From: Pseudomonas yamanorum
GTDB taxonomy: Bacteria > Pseudomonadota > Gammaproteobacteria > Pseudomonadales > Pseudomonadaceae
Reading direction: 5' to 3'
Assembly: GCF_013386765.1 (NCBI RefSeq)
Contig: NZ_JACARE010000019.1
Location: forward strand, 1 to 64,000
Length of the DNA stretch: 64,000 nt
In this document: one piece after another, positions 7,980 to 16,075 of the stretch
How the letters are laid out: each line of letters opens with the position of its first letter
Numbering within the stretch: the stretch's first letter is position 1
Position numbers and translations under genes: made by a program
The notes under the pieces: generated by a model
Told to the model about the DNA's origin: nothing
The model's input: only the letters and a program-made list of their open reading frames with translations
Databases searched by the model: none

Positions 7980-9679
7980 GGTTGCCCCCGGTCCAGCCAG
8001 ATGCTGGTGAAGAACGGTACGTTGTGGGAGGTATCGAAAATCACGCCCTGGACTTGTCGGCCATAGGCGGTGAGTACCTGGGCTTCCACCGAAGGCACCG
8101 ACGGCACGGTTTCAGTCAGGCGCTTTTGTGCTTCGCCGTAGAGCGCCTGCAACTCAACCGGATCGCGGGATTGGCGAGCGGCGCTGAGCACGCGATCCAA
8201 CTCCGCATCACGGAAGCGCCCAACGTTCTGGCCAATCCTTTTATCGGTGCTGATGGACTCGCTGTGATAAAGCACGAACATGCCGTCGGGTGTGTTGGTG
8301 TGCCAGTAACCGTCCGCCATCGCCTGGAACTTCCCGGCATAGCGCCGCTCGATCACCCGGGTCAGCGGCAGCATCTCGACGGTCATCTCAAAGCCGACTT
8401 TTTTCAGGTCGGCCTGGATGGCCACCGAAACGCTGCCGGGAAAGGCCGGGCTGCTGTAGGCCAACAAGGTCGCCTTCAGGCGCTGCCCGGCCTTGGTCCG
8501 ATAGCCCTGGGCGTCGCGCCCTGTCCAGCCGGCGTCGTCGAGCAAGGTATTGGCCGCCTTGACGTCGTAGGCCAGGGCCTCTTTGTTGGGTTGATAAAAC
8601 CGGGTATTCGCCGCCAGGAAATCGGCTTTGGCGATGTATTCGCCGAAGCCGGAAATCCACGCCAGACCTTCGCGGTCGACGGCTTTGGCCACGGCGCGAC
8701 GTACTCGCACGTCGTCGAAGGGTGCCTGCTCAACGTTGAACACGATGCCGCGGCTGGGGTTGCCCTTGCGAATCCGGCTGCGCATCACCAGGTTGGGGTT
8801 GGCGCGGATGGCGGCGGCGTTCTGGGCTGGGGCGTCGAGGGCGAAATCCGACTGGCCGGACTCAAGTGCAGTGAAACGAATCATGGCTTCGGGGACGTAG
8901 CTCAATTCGATACGGTCCAGGTATGCCTCACCCTTGTGACGGGTCACCGGCGGCGCCCAGTTGTAGCCGGGGCGCTTGATGAACACTGCGCCCTGGTCAC
9001 GGGTGTAGCTCTGCAACGTGAACGGGCCGCTGCCAATGGGATGTTCGGCGATGGTCTTCGGGGCCTCGCGGATCTGCCTGGGGGAGATCATGCTCAGCCA
9101 GGACTGCGCCAGCACATCCAGGAAGGGCGTGTAGGGTTCGCGCAAATGGGCTTCGAAGGTGTAGTCGTCGATGACCTTGCCACCCACGTACGGCGCGATA
9201 TAGGCCGCTGCCAACGGGGACTTGGTCGCCGGATCGCGCATGTGTTCCAGGTTGGTTTGCAGCGCCTGGGCGTTGAATTTCTCGCCGTCGCTGAAGGTCA
9301 CGTCATCGCGCAGGTGAAAGGTGTAGGTCTTGCCGTCGTCGGAGATGTCCCAGGAGCGGGCCAGCCATGGGCTGATATTGCCCTGCTCGTCCTGATACAC
9401 CAGGCAATCGAAGAGAATCCGGCCCATCCACTGGATGTTGCCGTTGGATAATGCGTGAACATCGAAACTGCCGGCGTCGGAGGCGGCTGAGACTCGCAAA
9501 GTTCCACCGCTACGCCCCGGTGACGACTCATGAAAGTCCGCCGCCGAATAAGTCACTACACCGTTGGTGACCGTGCCATCAGCCGCAGACGTTTCATGTT
9601 TCGGTGCCGCAGCCGGCGAACAGGCATTGATCGCCAGGGACAGTGAAAGAACCGCCGAAAGTTTCAGGATGGTTGTCAA
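7976..9679 (-). CDS. ABC transporter substrate-binding lipoprotein (peptide/SBP_bac_5 family), TTG start
   Basis: A 567-residue substrate-binding protein of the DppA/OppA type. I start it at the TTG at 9679: AAGGA lies 7 nt upstream, and the resulting N-terminus is a lipoprotein signal ending in the lipobox INAC, with Cys20 as the lipid-bearing residue. Upstream ATG candidates lie at or before the sigma-54 promoter candidate at 9728-9743 and would not give a clean signal peptide. The body has the family block YTFHLRDDVTFSDGEKFNAQ. It is the first gene of the leftward operon and determines what the transporter takes up; the ligand cannot be read from the sequence. Confidence 0.9.
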   Translation of the reverse strand: MTTILKLSAVLSLSLAINACSPAAAPKHETSAADGTVTNGVVTYSAADFHESSPGRSGGTLRVSAASDAGSFDVHALSNGNIQWMGRILFDCLVYQDEQGNISPWLARSWDISDDGKTYTFHLRDDVTFSDGEKFNAQALQTNLEHMRDPATKSPLAAAYIAPYVGGKVIDDYTFEAHLREPYTPFLDVLAQSWLSMISPRQIREAPKTIAEHPIGSGPFTLQSYTRDQGAVFIKRPGYNWAPPVTRHKGEAYLDRIELSYVPEAMIRFTALESGQSDFALDAPAQNAAAIRANPNLVMRSRIRKGNPSRGIVFNVEQAPFDDVRVRRAVAKAVDREGLAWISGFGEYIAKADFLAANTRFYQPNKEALAYDVKAANTLLDDAGWTGRDAQGYRTKAGQRLKATLLAYSSPAFPGSVSVAIQADLKKVGFEMTVEMLPLTRVIERRYAGKFQAMADGYWHTNTPDGMFVLYHSESISTDKRIGQNVGRFRDAELDRVLSAARQSRDPVELQALYGEAQKRLTETVPSVPSVEAQVLTAYGRQVQGVIFDTSHNVPFFTSIWLDRGQP

Positions 9680-9727
9680 TGACGCTTCCTTTGAGGAACT
9701 CTGAAAGTTTGCAACTACACGATGTAA

Positions 9728-9743
9728 TGCAGTGAGCATGCCA
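9728..9743 (-). promoter_or_regulatory. Sigma-54 promoter candidate for the transporter/monooxygenase operon
   Basis: On the minus strand the sequence is TGGCATGCTCACTGCA. It matches the TGGCACG-N4-TTGCW consensus at 10 of 12 fixed positions, with the GG and GC elements at exactly the required spacing. Transcription would begin near 9718, about 39 nt before the TTG start of the lipoprotein gene. Confidence 0.6.
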
Positions 9744-9878
9744 GTCTTCAAGAAATGCCTTTTTGACCAACAGACAAGCGCATAACCCTTACAAACAGGG
9801 CTTTTCGCTACCAAATACTTATATGGTTATACCCGCAATATCACACTGGGTTGTTGGTAGCCTTACACACTGCTTATC

Positions 9879-9900
9879 AACTGTTGCGTTCGCGACAGTT
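9879..9900. promoter_or_regulatory. Dyad between divergent sigma-54 promoters (possible enhancer site)
   Basis: A 22-bp near-perfect inverted repeat with arms AACTGTTGCGT and TCGCGACAGTT (two mismatched pairs). It lies 136 bp from the leftward and 115 bp from the rightward sigma-54 promoter candidate, the usual distance for an enhancer-binding protein. The binding protein is not encoded in this window; SfnR-type activators are one possibility. Confidence 0.5.
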
Positions 9901-10014
9901 ACAGTAAACCGGCTAAAAAAGTTGACTGTTGAGAATTAAACATCGATTCAAAAAAAAGTGTCCCGTAGAACACTTCAACCCCACTAAACCACCGTATTCT
10001 TTGATAAATAGCGT

Positions 10015-10030
10015 TGGCACAGAAACTGCT
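10015..10030 (+). promoter_or_regulatory. Sigma-54 promoter candidate for the TonB-dependent receptor
   Basis: TGGCACAGAAACTGCT matches the sigma-54 consensus at 10 of 12 positions with exact GG-to-GC spacing. Transcription would start near 10041, about 62 nt before the chosen ATG at 10103. It carries the same CTGC form of the -12 element as the divergent promoter. Confidence 0.6.
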
Positions 10031-10102
10031 CAGAGCGAAACAGGCATGACTATTCGAATAGAAAGCTGGGGCTCATTTATCTATTCACAAGGAACACGCT
10101 TA

Positions 10103-12253
10103 ATGGATCCAATCTTTCGGGGAGAGTTGCAAAAGTTGACACTTGCCGTGCGGCAGGCAACTTGGCTGGCCATGTTGGGACTGGGCTCGGCCCTGGCATT
10201 TTCCGCCAGCGTACAAGCCGATGACGAAGTCACACCCGCCACCGGGACGCGGCTGAAAACGGTGACGGTAGAAGCACGAAAAATCACGCCCGTTGAGGCG
10301 GCAAAAAGTCAGTTGTCCGAAGTGCCAGGCGGTACCAGCGTGGTGGACAGCGAACAAGTGGCCAAGGGACGGACCGCCACTTTGCAGGACACCCTCGCCT
10401 ATCAGCCGGGCGTGTTCGTGCAGTCCACCGGCGGCAACGACGCCGCCAAGATCTCCATCCGCGGATCGGGCGCCAACACCTCGCCGGGGTATTTCCGTGA
10501 GGGCATCAAGTTCCTGTTCGACGGCCTGCCGATCACCGGGCCGGGCGGTACACCCTACGAATTCCTCAACGGCTCGGGGGTGAACTACACCGAAATCCTG
10601 CGCGGTGCCAACGCCTTCCAGTACGGCGCGCTGAGCCTTGGCGGCGCCATCAACTTCGTCAACCAGACCGGCTACACCGCGCCCGGCCTGCGAGTGCGGG
10701 CGGAAACCGGAAGCTACGGCTACAACAAACAAAGCCTGAGCGTCGGCGGCGTAGAAGGTGCGTTCGATTACTACCTGAATGCCGACAACTACCGCAGCGA
10801 CGGTTACCGCGACTACAGCCTGTCGAAAAGCCAGGGCGTGGTGGCCAACTTTGGCTACCGCTTCAGCCCGCAACTCGAAACCCGAGTGATGCTGCGTTAC
10901 CGCGACGAGTTCCACAACGACCCGAGCGCCACCACCCTGGATGCGGTCAAACACCGCTCCGACCGCGCCAGTGACACCGCCGAAAGCAGCGGCGCCGGCA
11001 GCCGTCGCCCCGGTAGCGTATGGGCCGGCAGCAAGACCACCTACACCTTCGACGACGACGCCACCCTGTCGGTGGGTTTCGTCTACTACCAGTACGCCCA
11101 CAACAACAGCCCGAACAGCCCGAGCAACCCCAGCTACTGGGACTGGCATGACCTGAGCGCCGTGATCAACTACGACCGCCGCGACACCCTGTTCGGCCAC
11201 GAAAGCCGCTCCAGCCTGGCCTTCACCTCCACCGAACACCTCAAGGGCCAGGTCGACTCCACCTTCGCCAACAAACAGACGCGCAAGTTCGTCGACTACA
11301 GCTCCTCGTTCGATCACGTGTTCTCCGTGGGCAACGACCTGGAACTGGTGGACGGCCTGTGGCTGACCAGCGGCGTGTCAGCGATCAACGTACGCCGCCA
11401 TGCCGACGTTAAGGAAGCCCTGGTGGCCAACACCACCACTTACCCGAGCGACGTGACCTACGACAACTGGAGCCTGGCACCGCGACTGGGCGTGCGTTAT
11501 GAGTTCACCCCGCAACTGCAAGTGTTTGCCAACGTCAGCCGCTCGGTCGATCCACCGGCGTCGTGGGAATACTCCGGCTCCGGGCCGACCACGCCGTACG
11601 TACGGCCGCTGGTGGAGCAAAAAGCCAACACCGTGGAAATCGGCATCAAGGGTTCGTCGGGCATCTTCGACGGCAGCCTGGCGCTCTACCGTTCGTGGGT
11701 GAAAAATGAATTGCTCAACGTGCAGATCATCCCGGCCACCTCCACTGCCGCGGCGATCACCGGGGCCTTCAACGCCACGCCGACGATCCACCAAGGCATC
11801 GAGGCCGGCTTGAATACGCGCCTGTGGGAGAACACCTCGGGTGAAAAGGTCACCCTGCGCCAGGTGTACACCTATAACGACTTCTACTACCGGCACGACC
11901 CGACCTTCGGCGACAACCAGTTGCCGGGGATTCCGAAGCATATCTACCAGGGCGAGCTGCAGTATCAGCACCCGGCGGGCTTCTATACCGGGGTGAATGT
12001 GCAATCGGCGTCGCGTACGGCGGTGGATTATGCGAACAGTTTCTATGCGCCCTCCTACACCATCTTCGGGGCGAACGTGGGGTATGAGACGCCGAGCAAG
12101 GACTGGAAGGTGTCGCTGGACGTGAAGAACCTGACCAACCAGAAGTACGTGACGGCAGTGCAGCCGTTGTATGACGCGAAGGGCCAGGATACGGCGTCGT
12201 TGTATCCGGGGGATGGGATTGGGGCTTATGTGGCGGTGGAAATGAGGTACTAG
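10103..12253 (+). CDS. TonB-dependent outer-membrane receptor
   Basis: A 716-residue receptor. After a signal peptide ending near SVQA, a TonB-box-like LKTVTVEAR segment is followed by the plug domain (DTLAYQPGVFVQSTGG, then ISIRGSG) and a long beta-barrel that ends in the aromatic residues MRY. The ATG at 10103 is preceded by AAGGA; earlier in-frame starts lie close to or before the promoter candidate at 10015-10030 and lack a signal peptide. No Fur box is seen upstream, so iron uptake is not indicated. Facing the peptide-type ABC operon across a shared control region, it probably brings the same substrate across the outer membrane. Confidence 0.92.
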   Translation: MDPIFRGELQKLTLAVRQATWLAMLGLGSALAFSASVQADDEVTPATGTRLKTVTVEARKITPVEAAKSQLSEVPGGTSVVDSEQVAKGRTATLQDTLAYQPGVFVQSTGGNDAAKISIRGSGANTSPGYFREGIKFLFDGLPITGPGGTPYEFLNGSGVNYTEILRGANAFQYGALSLGGAINFVNQTGYTAPGLRVRAETGSYGYNKQSLSVGGVEGAFDYYLNADNYRSDGYRDYSLSKSQGVVANFGYRFSPQLETRVMLRYRDEFHNDPSATTLDAVKHRSDRASDTAESSGAGSRRPGSVWAGSKTTYTFDDDATLSVGFVYYQYAHNNSPNSPSNPSYWDWHDLSAVINYDRRDTLFGHESRSSLAFTSTEHLKGQVDSTFANKQTRKFVDYSSSFDHVFSVGNDLELVDGLWLTSGVSAINVRRHADVKEALVANTTTYPSDVTYDNWSLAPRLGVRYEFTPQLQVFANVSRSVDPPASWEYSGSGPTTPYVRPLVEQKANTVEIGIKGSSGIFDGSLALYRSWVKNELLNVQIIPATSTAAAITGAFNATPTIHQGIEAGLNTRLWENTSGEKVTLRQVYTYNDFYYRHDPTFGDNQLPGIPKHIYQGELQYQHPAGFYTGVNVQSASRTAVDYANSFYAPSYTIFGANVGYETPSKDWKVSLDVKNLTNQKYVTAVQPLYDAKGQDTASLYPGDGIGAYVAVEMRY

Positions 12254-12272
12254 GTCGGAAATGATCAAGCAT

Positions 12273-12306
12273 CGGCGGCTGGGGTTAGTCGTAGCCCCAG
12301 CCGCCG
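12273..12306 (+). terminator. Hairpin after the TonB receptor gene
   Basis: A perfect 12-bp stem (CGGCGGCTGGGG with its complement) around a 10-nt loop, 20 nt after the receptor stop. There is no T-run, so termination is likely but not certain. It lies between the convergent receptor and reductase genes. Confidence 0.5.
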
Positions 12307-12327
12307 AGCCCATCACCGAAAAAGGAC

Positions 12328-12948
12328 TCAGCCGATATCGACATTCATGGCGATGTCCCAGGTGCCGGCGCCGTTTTTGGCCAGGCCGATCATCATCAGG
12401 CCAAGCCACTCGAGCGACTGGGCCATCTGCAGGCCGCCGACATCCAACGGACGCAGCCCGAGACTCTCGAGGAAGGTCGAGACGCGCGCCTTGGCGTCCA
12501 CATCGTCCGCCGCGATGAACGCATCGAGGCGTTCACCCTTGGCAAGTACGTGGCCGAAGAGCGTATTGAACGCCTTGACGACATGCGCGGTGGCCGGGGC
12601 GACCTTGGCGATCTCCTGCGCGCCGGAGCTGCCCTGGGAAGTAACGAGACCCGAGAGATCGGCAGCGACCGGGTTGGTGATGTCGATGATCACCTTACCG
12701 TCGAGCGCTTTCCCGAAGTCGGCCAGTACCGCGAGCGCATGGGTGTACGGTACGGCGAGAATGACGATGTCGCCCGCCGGAGTGGCGCCGTAAGTCCCGG
12801 TGATCGCTCCGGATGCGAGCTTGTCGGCAAGCGCCTGGGCCTTGCCGGGATCGCGGCTGACCACCTCGACGGTGTATCCGGCCTTGGCGATGCGGCCGCC
12901 GATCGCTGTGGCCATGCCTCCCGAACCGATGATGCTGATAGTGCTCAT
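12328..12948 (-). CDS. NADPH-dependent reductase, F420-oxidoreductase-like family (module A)
   Basis: A 206-residue Rossmann protein of the family annotated as NADPH-dependent F420 reductase or 'NAD(P)-binding'. The dinucleotide fold starts MSTISIIGSGGMATAIGG, with the glycine loop at residues 8-18, followed by a strand and an arginine pocket (VVSRD) that suggests NADPH. Pseudomonas does not make F420 classically, so the real substrate is probably another oxidised cofactor or small molecule. The ATG at 12948 is chosen; the sequence before it is not coding. It is the distal gene of the first reductase/HxlR module, downstream of an extended SDR gene. Confidence 0.8.
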   Translation of the reverse strand: MSTISIIGSGGMATAIGGRIAKAGYTVEVVSRDPGKAQALADKLASGAITGTYGATPAGDIVILAVPYTHALAVLADFGKALDGKVIIDITNPVAADLSGLVTSQGSSGAQEIAKVAPATAHVVKAFNTLFGHVLAKGERLDAFIAADDVDAKARVSTFLESLGLRPLDVGGLQMAQSLEWLGLMMIGLAKNGAGTWDIAMNVDIG

Positions 12949-13000
12949 GTGCAGTCTCCGTTTGAAATCGGGTAGTTTTCCAGCATGTGCCCTCATCCCA

Positions 13001-13942
13001 TCAGCCGGCCGGGAAGTAATGACCGTTATCCAGGTCGGCGAAGAGTCCGGGCTGGGTCGGTTCCCAGCCAAGCAGCCGGCGCGTGATGGCATTCGATGTC
13101 GGGGTGTCCAGCGTGACCAGATTCGCAAGGAACCCGAAGTATCCGGGCTGCATCAGCACGTCTGCGGGGATTGGCACGGCCGGCAGATTCAAGCGGCTGG
13201 CAATGGCTTCGGCGATCTGACGGTATGGGATAGCGACCTCGGCGATTGCATGCCAGTTTCTGCCCGCCGCGCCTTTTTCCAGCGCCAGGCGAAATACGGT
13301 GGCGAGGTCGCGGGCATGCACGGCCCCCCAACGGTTGGCACCGTCTCCGGGGTAGCCGACGACGCCCTTTTCCTTGGCCAGCCCGATCAACAACGCAAGG
13401 AAGCCGGCGTTATCGGTGGAGCTGTGCATGATCTCCGGGATCCGCACGATAGAAGACCGTATGCCCTTTTCGGCGAGACCGATCACCGTGGTTTCCACGA
13501 TGTTGCGAACCCGCAGGGTGTTCTTGTACGGATCGCCGCCAGGAAGGGGCGGATCCTCCTCGGTGGCTGGCCGGCCCAGGCCCTCCCACCCGGGCGAGCC
13601 GACGCTACCAGACACGACCAACGGCTTTGCGCTCCCGGCCAATGCTTCGCCATAGGCGAGCATGATTTCAAGCTCGGCGGCCGCAACGGCGTTGATCCCG
13701 CCGGTTGGAATCAGATCCTGCCGATGCGCGAGGTGAATGACACCGTCCGAGGCTGCGGCCGCTTCCTTCAGCCCGTCGAGATCCTCGAGATTGCCGCGAC
13801 GTACCTTGGCGCCGAGCGCAGCAGCCTGCGCCGCGGCCGTGTCGGACCGAGCGAGGGCCGTGACCTCATGGCCGGCAGCGATAAGATCGGAGATGACGTA
13901 TGGACCGGAATGGCCGGTGCCGCCGGTAACAAAAACATGCAT
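13001..13942 (-). CDS. NAD(P)-dependent epimerase/extended SDR family protein (module A)
   Basis: A 313-residue extended short-chain dehydrogenase or epimerase. The N-terminus MHVFVTGGTGHSG holds the GxxGxxG nucleotide loop (residues 7-13). The downstream part (SSIVRIPEI, GYPGDGANRWGAVHARDLATVF) is typical of NAD-dependent epimerase-like proteins. The ATG at 13942 is used because the upstream extension runs through the first operator-like dyad. It lies 52 nt before the F420-reductase-like gene and diverges from an HxlR-type regulator gene that probably controls it. The substrate is not known. Confidence 0.85.
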   Translation of the reverse strand: MHVFVTGGTGHSGPYVISDLIAAGHEVTALARSDTAAAQAAALGAKVRRGNLEDLDGLKEAAAASDGVIHLAHRQDLIPTGGINAVAAAELEIMLAYGEALAGSAKPLVVSGSVGSPGWEGLGRPATEEDPPLPGGDPYKNTLRVRNIVETTVIGLAEKGIRSSIVRIPEIMHSSTDNAGFLALLIGLAKEKGVVGYPGDGANRWGAVHARDLATVFRLALEKGAAGRNWHAIAEVAIPYRQIAEAIASRLNLPAVPIPADVLMQPGYFGFLANLVTLDTPTSNAITRRLLGWEPTQPGLFADLDNGHYFPAG

Positions 13943-14014
13943 GTGCGTGTTCCTCGTGAGTGATGGGGTGCGCGAAAGGTGTTGGGGACTCAACGTAGGA
14001 ACCATGCTGGTCGC

Positions 14015-14037
14015 ATCACTTGTAAAAAGCAAGTGAT
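14015..14037. promoter_or_regulatory. Operator-like dyad 1 (ATCACTTG-N7-CAAGTGAT)
   Basis: A perfect inverted repeat with 8-bp arms around TAAAAAG, in the 141-bp gap between the divergent extended-SDR and HxlR genes. The core is ACTTG-N7-CAAGT. Confidence 0.7.
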
Positions 14038-14049
14038 CTGGCGAATCTT

Positions 14050-14066
14050 ACTTGCGCCACGCAAGT
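14050..14066. promoter_or_regulatory. Operator-like dyad 2 (ACTTGCG-N3-CGCAAGT)
   Basis: A second perfect inverted repeat with the same ACTTG-N7-CAAGT core and 7-bp arms, offset from the first by 32 bp (three helical turns). It ends 17 nt before the HxlR start, so binding here would block that gene. Confidence 0.7.
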
Positions 14067-14083
14067 GATGCTAAGATGCGGCC

Positions 14084-14536
14084 ATGAAAAAAACTCTCAA
14101 AGAAGACTTTCGGTCCCATTGCGCGGTGAACTACGGCGTGGAGATTTTTGGCGACCGGTGGTCGCTCTTGATCATTCGCGACATCGTTTTTGTGGGAAAG
14201 AAAACGTATGGCGATTTCCTGAAATCGGAAGAGGGAATCGCGACCAATGTGCTGGCTTCCCGATTGGCCTTTCTGGAGGAGCAAGGAGTTCTCTCCAAGG
14301 CCCCCAGCCCCGACGACAGGCGCAAGGACTTTTACACGTTGACCGAGAAGGGCCTGGACCTCATTCCCATTGTGATCAACATCGTGCTCTGGAGCGCGAA
14401 GCATGACTCGAAGTCGTACGTGCGGCGCAGCGAGGAGTTTTTTGCTCGATTAAGTCAAGACCCGATGCAGGTGAGCGAGGAAGTGAAGGCGCTGGTCCGC
14501 AATGGCGGGTGCATCTTTCCTGAGAGCGGAGGATGA
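14084..14536 (+). CDS. HxlR family winged-helix regulator (module A)
   Basis: A 150-residue HxlR-type DNA-binding protein. The family core is clear: GDRWSLLIIRDI, then the wing region LASRLAFLEEQGVLSKAP and YTLTEKG. Cys13 lies just before helix 1, the place where redox-sensing members such as YodB, HypR and QorR carry their reactive cysteine; Cys143 is near the C-terminus. The gene diverges from the extended-SDR/F420-reductase-like pair, and two matching dyads lie between them. A role as thiol-based repressor of those reductases is therefore likely, but the inducing compound is unknown. Confidence 0.88.
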   Translation: MKKTLKEDFRSHCAVNYGVEIFGDRWSLLIIRDIVFVGKKTYGDFLKSEEGIATNVLASRLAFLEEQGVLSKAPSPDDRRKDFYTLTEKGLDLIPIVINIVLWSAKHDSKSYVRRSEEFFARLSQDPMQVSEEVKALVRNGGCIFPESGG

Positions 14537-14614
14537 ACAAGGCGGCTGATGCCGCCCTGTCTATCGGCGAGGACCTGAGGTCATCTCGCATCAAAATGTG
14601 CGATCACTGATCCC

Positions 14615-15214
14615 TCAATCGAACTTGACCAAGTCCTTGAAGATCAGCTGACCCCAGCTGTTTCCGCGCGCCTGCACAAGCAGCCCGCCGTCCGAAAGCC
14701 CGCCAAGCTTGATCGGCGAAAAACCGAGATTTTCCGCGAGCGCACCAATCTCCGCTGCGGCGCCGTCATCGTCACTCGCCAGGAACACGACTCTCCTGCC
14801 ACCCTGTACGGCCGGGTCCTGGTCTAGAACGGCAGCGGCCAGATGGTTGAAGCCCTTGACCAGTCTCGCACCCGTGAAGGCCTGCGCGACGACCCTGGAG
14901 GAAGGCTGACCTCCCAGTTCCTCAGGCGGCACACCGTAGGCATTGGTCACATCGATGACGGTCTTGCCCTTCCAGGTCGGCAGTGTCTTTGCGACATCCG
15001 GGTGAGACTCAAAACGAACGGCCAAAAAGACGGTATCCGCCTCGAGGGCTTGCGCCAGTGTGTTTGGAATAACCCCGGGGCCGATCGCGGCCGCTTCGGC
15101 TGCAAAACTTTTCGGATCGCGCGTGGTTGCAACGGATACTTCGATGCCTTTGCGGGCAAATGCCTTGGCAAGCGCCTGGCCGAGTTTGCCGAAGCCGATA
15201 ATGGCGTAACTCAT
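14615..15214 (-). CDS. NADPH-dependent reductase, F420-oxidoreductase-like family (module B)
   Basis: A 199-residue Rossmann protein of the same family as the gene at 12328-12948, beginning MSYAIIGFGKLGQALAKAF with the glycine loop at residues 7-12 and VATTRD as cofactor-selecting segment. The two paralogues are clearly divergent, so this is not a recent duplication. The gene lies 15 nt after the SDR gene of the same strand and is probably co-transcribed with it. The substrate is unknown. Confidence 0.82.
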   Translation of the reverse strand: MSYAIIGFGKLGQALAKAFARKGIEVSVATTRDPKSFAAEAAAIGPGVIPNTLAQALEADTVFLAVRFESHPDVAKTLPTWKGKTVIDVTNAYGVPPEELGGQPSSRVVAQAFTGARLVKGFNHLAAAVLDQDPAVQGGRRVVFLASDDDGAAAEIGALAENLGFSPIKLGGLSDGGLLVQARGNSWGQLIFKDLVKFD

Positions 15215-15229
15215 AAAAATCTCCTTTGG

Positions 15230-15964
15230 TCAGATTTGCGCCAGGCCGCCGTCGACGGCGAGCTCACTGGCAGTCATGAAGCTGCTGTCCCGGGACGCAA
15301 GAAACGCGGCTGCCGCTCCGATTTCCGCCGGATCGGCCATGCGCTGGAGCGGATTCATCGAGGCGAAGACCTTCATGCCTTCTTCGCCCATCGCTGCCTT
15401 CGCGAGTTCGGTCGCAGTCGGCCCGGGCGACAACACATTGACCCGGATACCCGTGCCCTTCAGATCTTCCGCCCACGTGCGCGCGAGGTTGCGCACGGCC
15501 GCCTTGCTTGCGCTGTAGACGCTGAATGCCGGGGCGCCCGTGGTGCCGGCGCTGGATCCGGTCAGGATGATCGAACCGCCCTGCCCCATCAGCGGCAGCG
15601 CCTTCTGGACCGTGAAGATCAGGCCCTTCACGTTGGTCTCGAAGGTTTCGTCAATGTGCTCGGCGGTGAGCTTGCCGAGCGCAAGCGGGCTACCCGCCCC
15701 GGCATTGGCGAAGACGATGTCGAGGGTTCCGCGCTCGGCCTTCACTGCCGCGTAGAGTCGGTCGAGGTCGGCCTGATCGGAGACCGAGCCCTTCACCGCG
15801 CGGGCATTGGGCCCGAGCTCGGCCACGGCGGCATCGAGCGCTTCCTGGCGGCGGCCGAAGATGAAGACAAAGGCACCCTCTTCGATGAAGCGTTTTGCTG
15901 CGGCGAGGCCGATGCCCGTAGCGCCGCCGGTGATCACGGCGGTCTTTCCATTCAGTCTGGTCAT
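15230..15964 (-). CDS. Classical SDR family oxidoreductase (module B)
   Basis: A 244-residue classical short-chain dehydrogenase. The cofactor loop TGGATGIG is at residues 12-19, the NAG motif at 87-89, and the catalytic set is Ser138, Tyr150 and Lys154 (YSASK). The Arg38-Arg39 pair after the second strand points to NADPH. I use the ATG at 15964 because GAAGGA lies at proper distance upstream; an ATG at 15973 overlaps that ribosome site. It heads a two-gene leftward unit and diverges from the second HxlR gene. Such SDRs reduce carbonyls or quinone-like compounds; the substrate is not known. Confidence 0.88.
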   Translation of the reverse strand: MTRLNGKTAVITGGATGIGLAAAKRFIEEGAFVFIFGRRQEALDAAVAELGPNARAVKGSVSDQADLDRLYAAVKAERGTLDIVFANAGAGSPLALGKLTAEHIDETFETNVKGLIFTVQKALPLMGQGGSIILTGSSAGTTGAPAFSVYSASKAAVRNLARTWAEDLKGTGIRVNVLSPGPTATELAKAAMGEEGMKVFASMNPLQRMADPAEIGAAAAFLASRDSSFMTASELAVDGGLAQI

Positions 15965-15992
15965 GACGTGCATCCTTCGTTGGCGTTGTACC

Positions 15993-16010
15993 CAAGCAGG
16001 AAATTGCTTG
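15993..16010. promoter_or_regulatory. Dyad CAAGCA-N6-TGCTTG between SDR and HxlR genes
   Basis: A perfect 6-bp-arm inverted repeat in the 111-bp divergent gap of module B. It shares a CAAG/CTTG element with the module A dyads but in a different arrangement. A direct repeat AAGTAT-N12-AAGTAT also lies just before the HxlR start. Confidence 0.4.
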
Positions 16011-16075
16011 CTTGAGACGAGGATGCAGCGCTGCTAACCTAAGGACAAGTATGCACCTTTTGGTAAGTATCAAAA

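Noticed and set aside
9680..10102. Fur box for the TonB receptor
   Set aside because: No GATAAT-type repeats are seen in the control gap; iron regulation is not supported.
14023..14066. The HxlR dyads as the TACT-N7-AGTA box known for YodB
   Set aside because: The shared trinucleotides ACT and AGT are 11 nt apart here, not 7, so it is a different site type.
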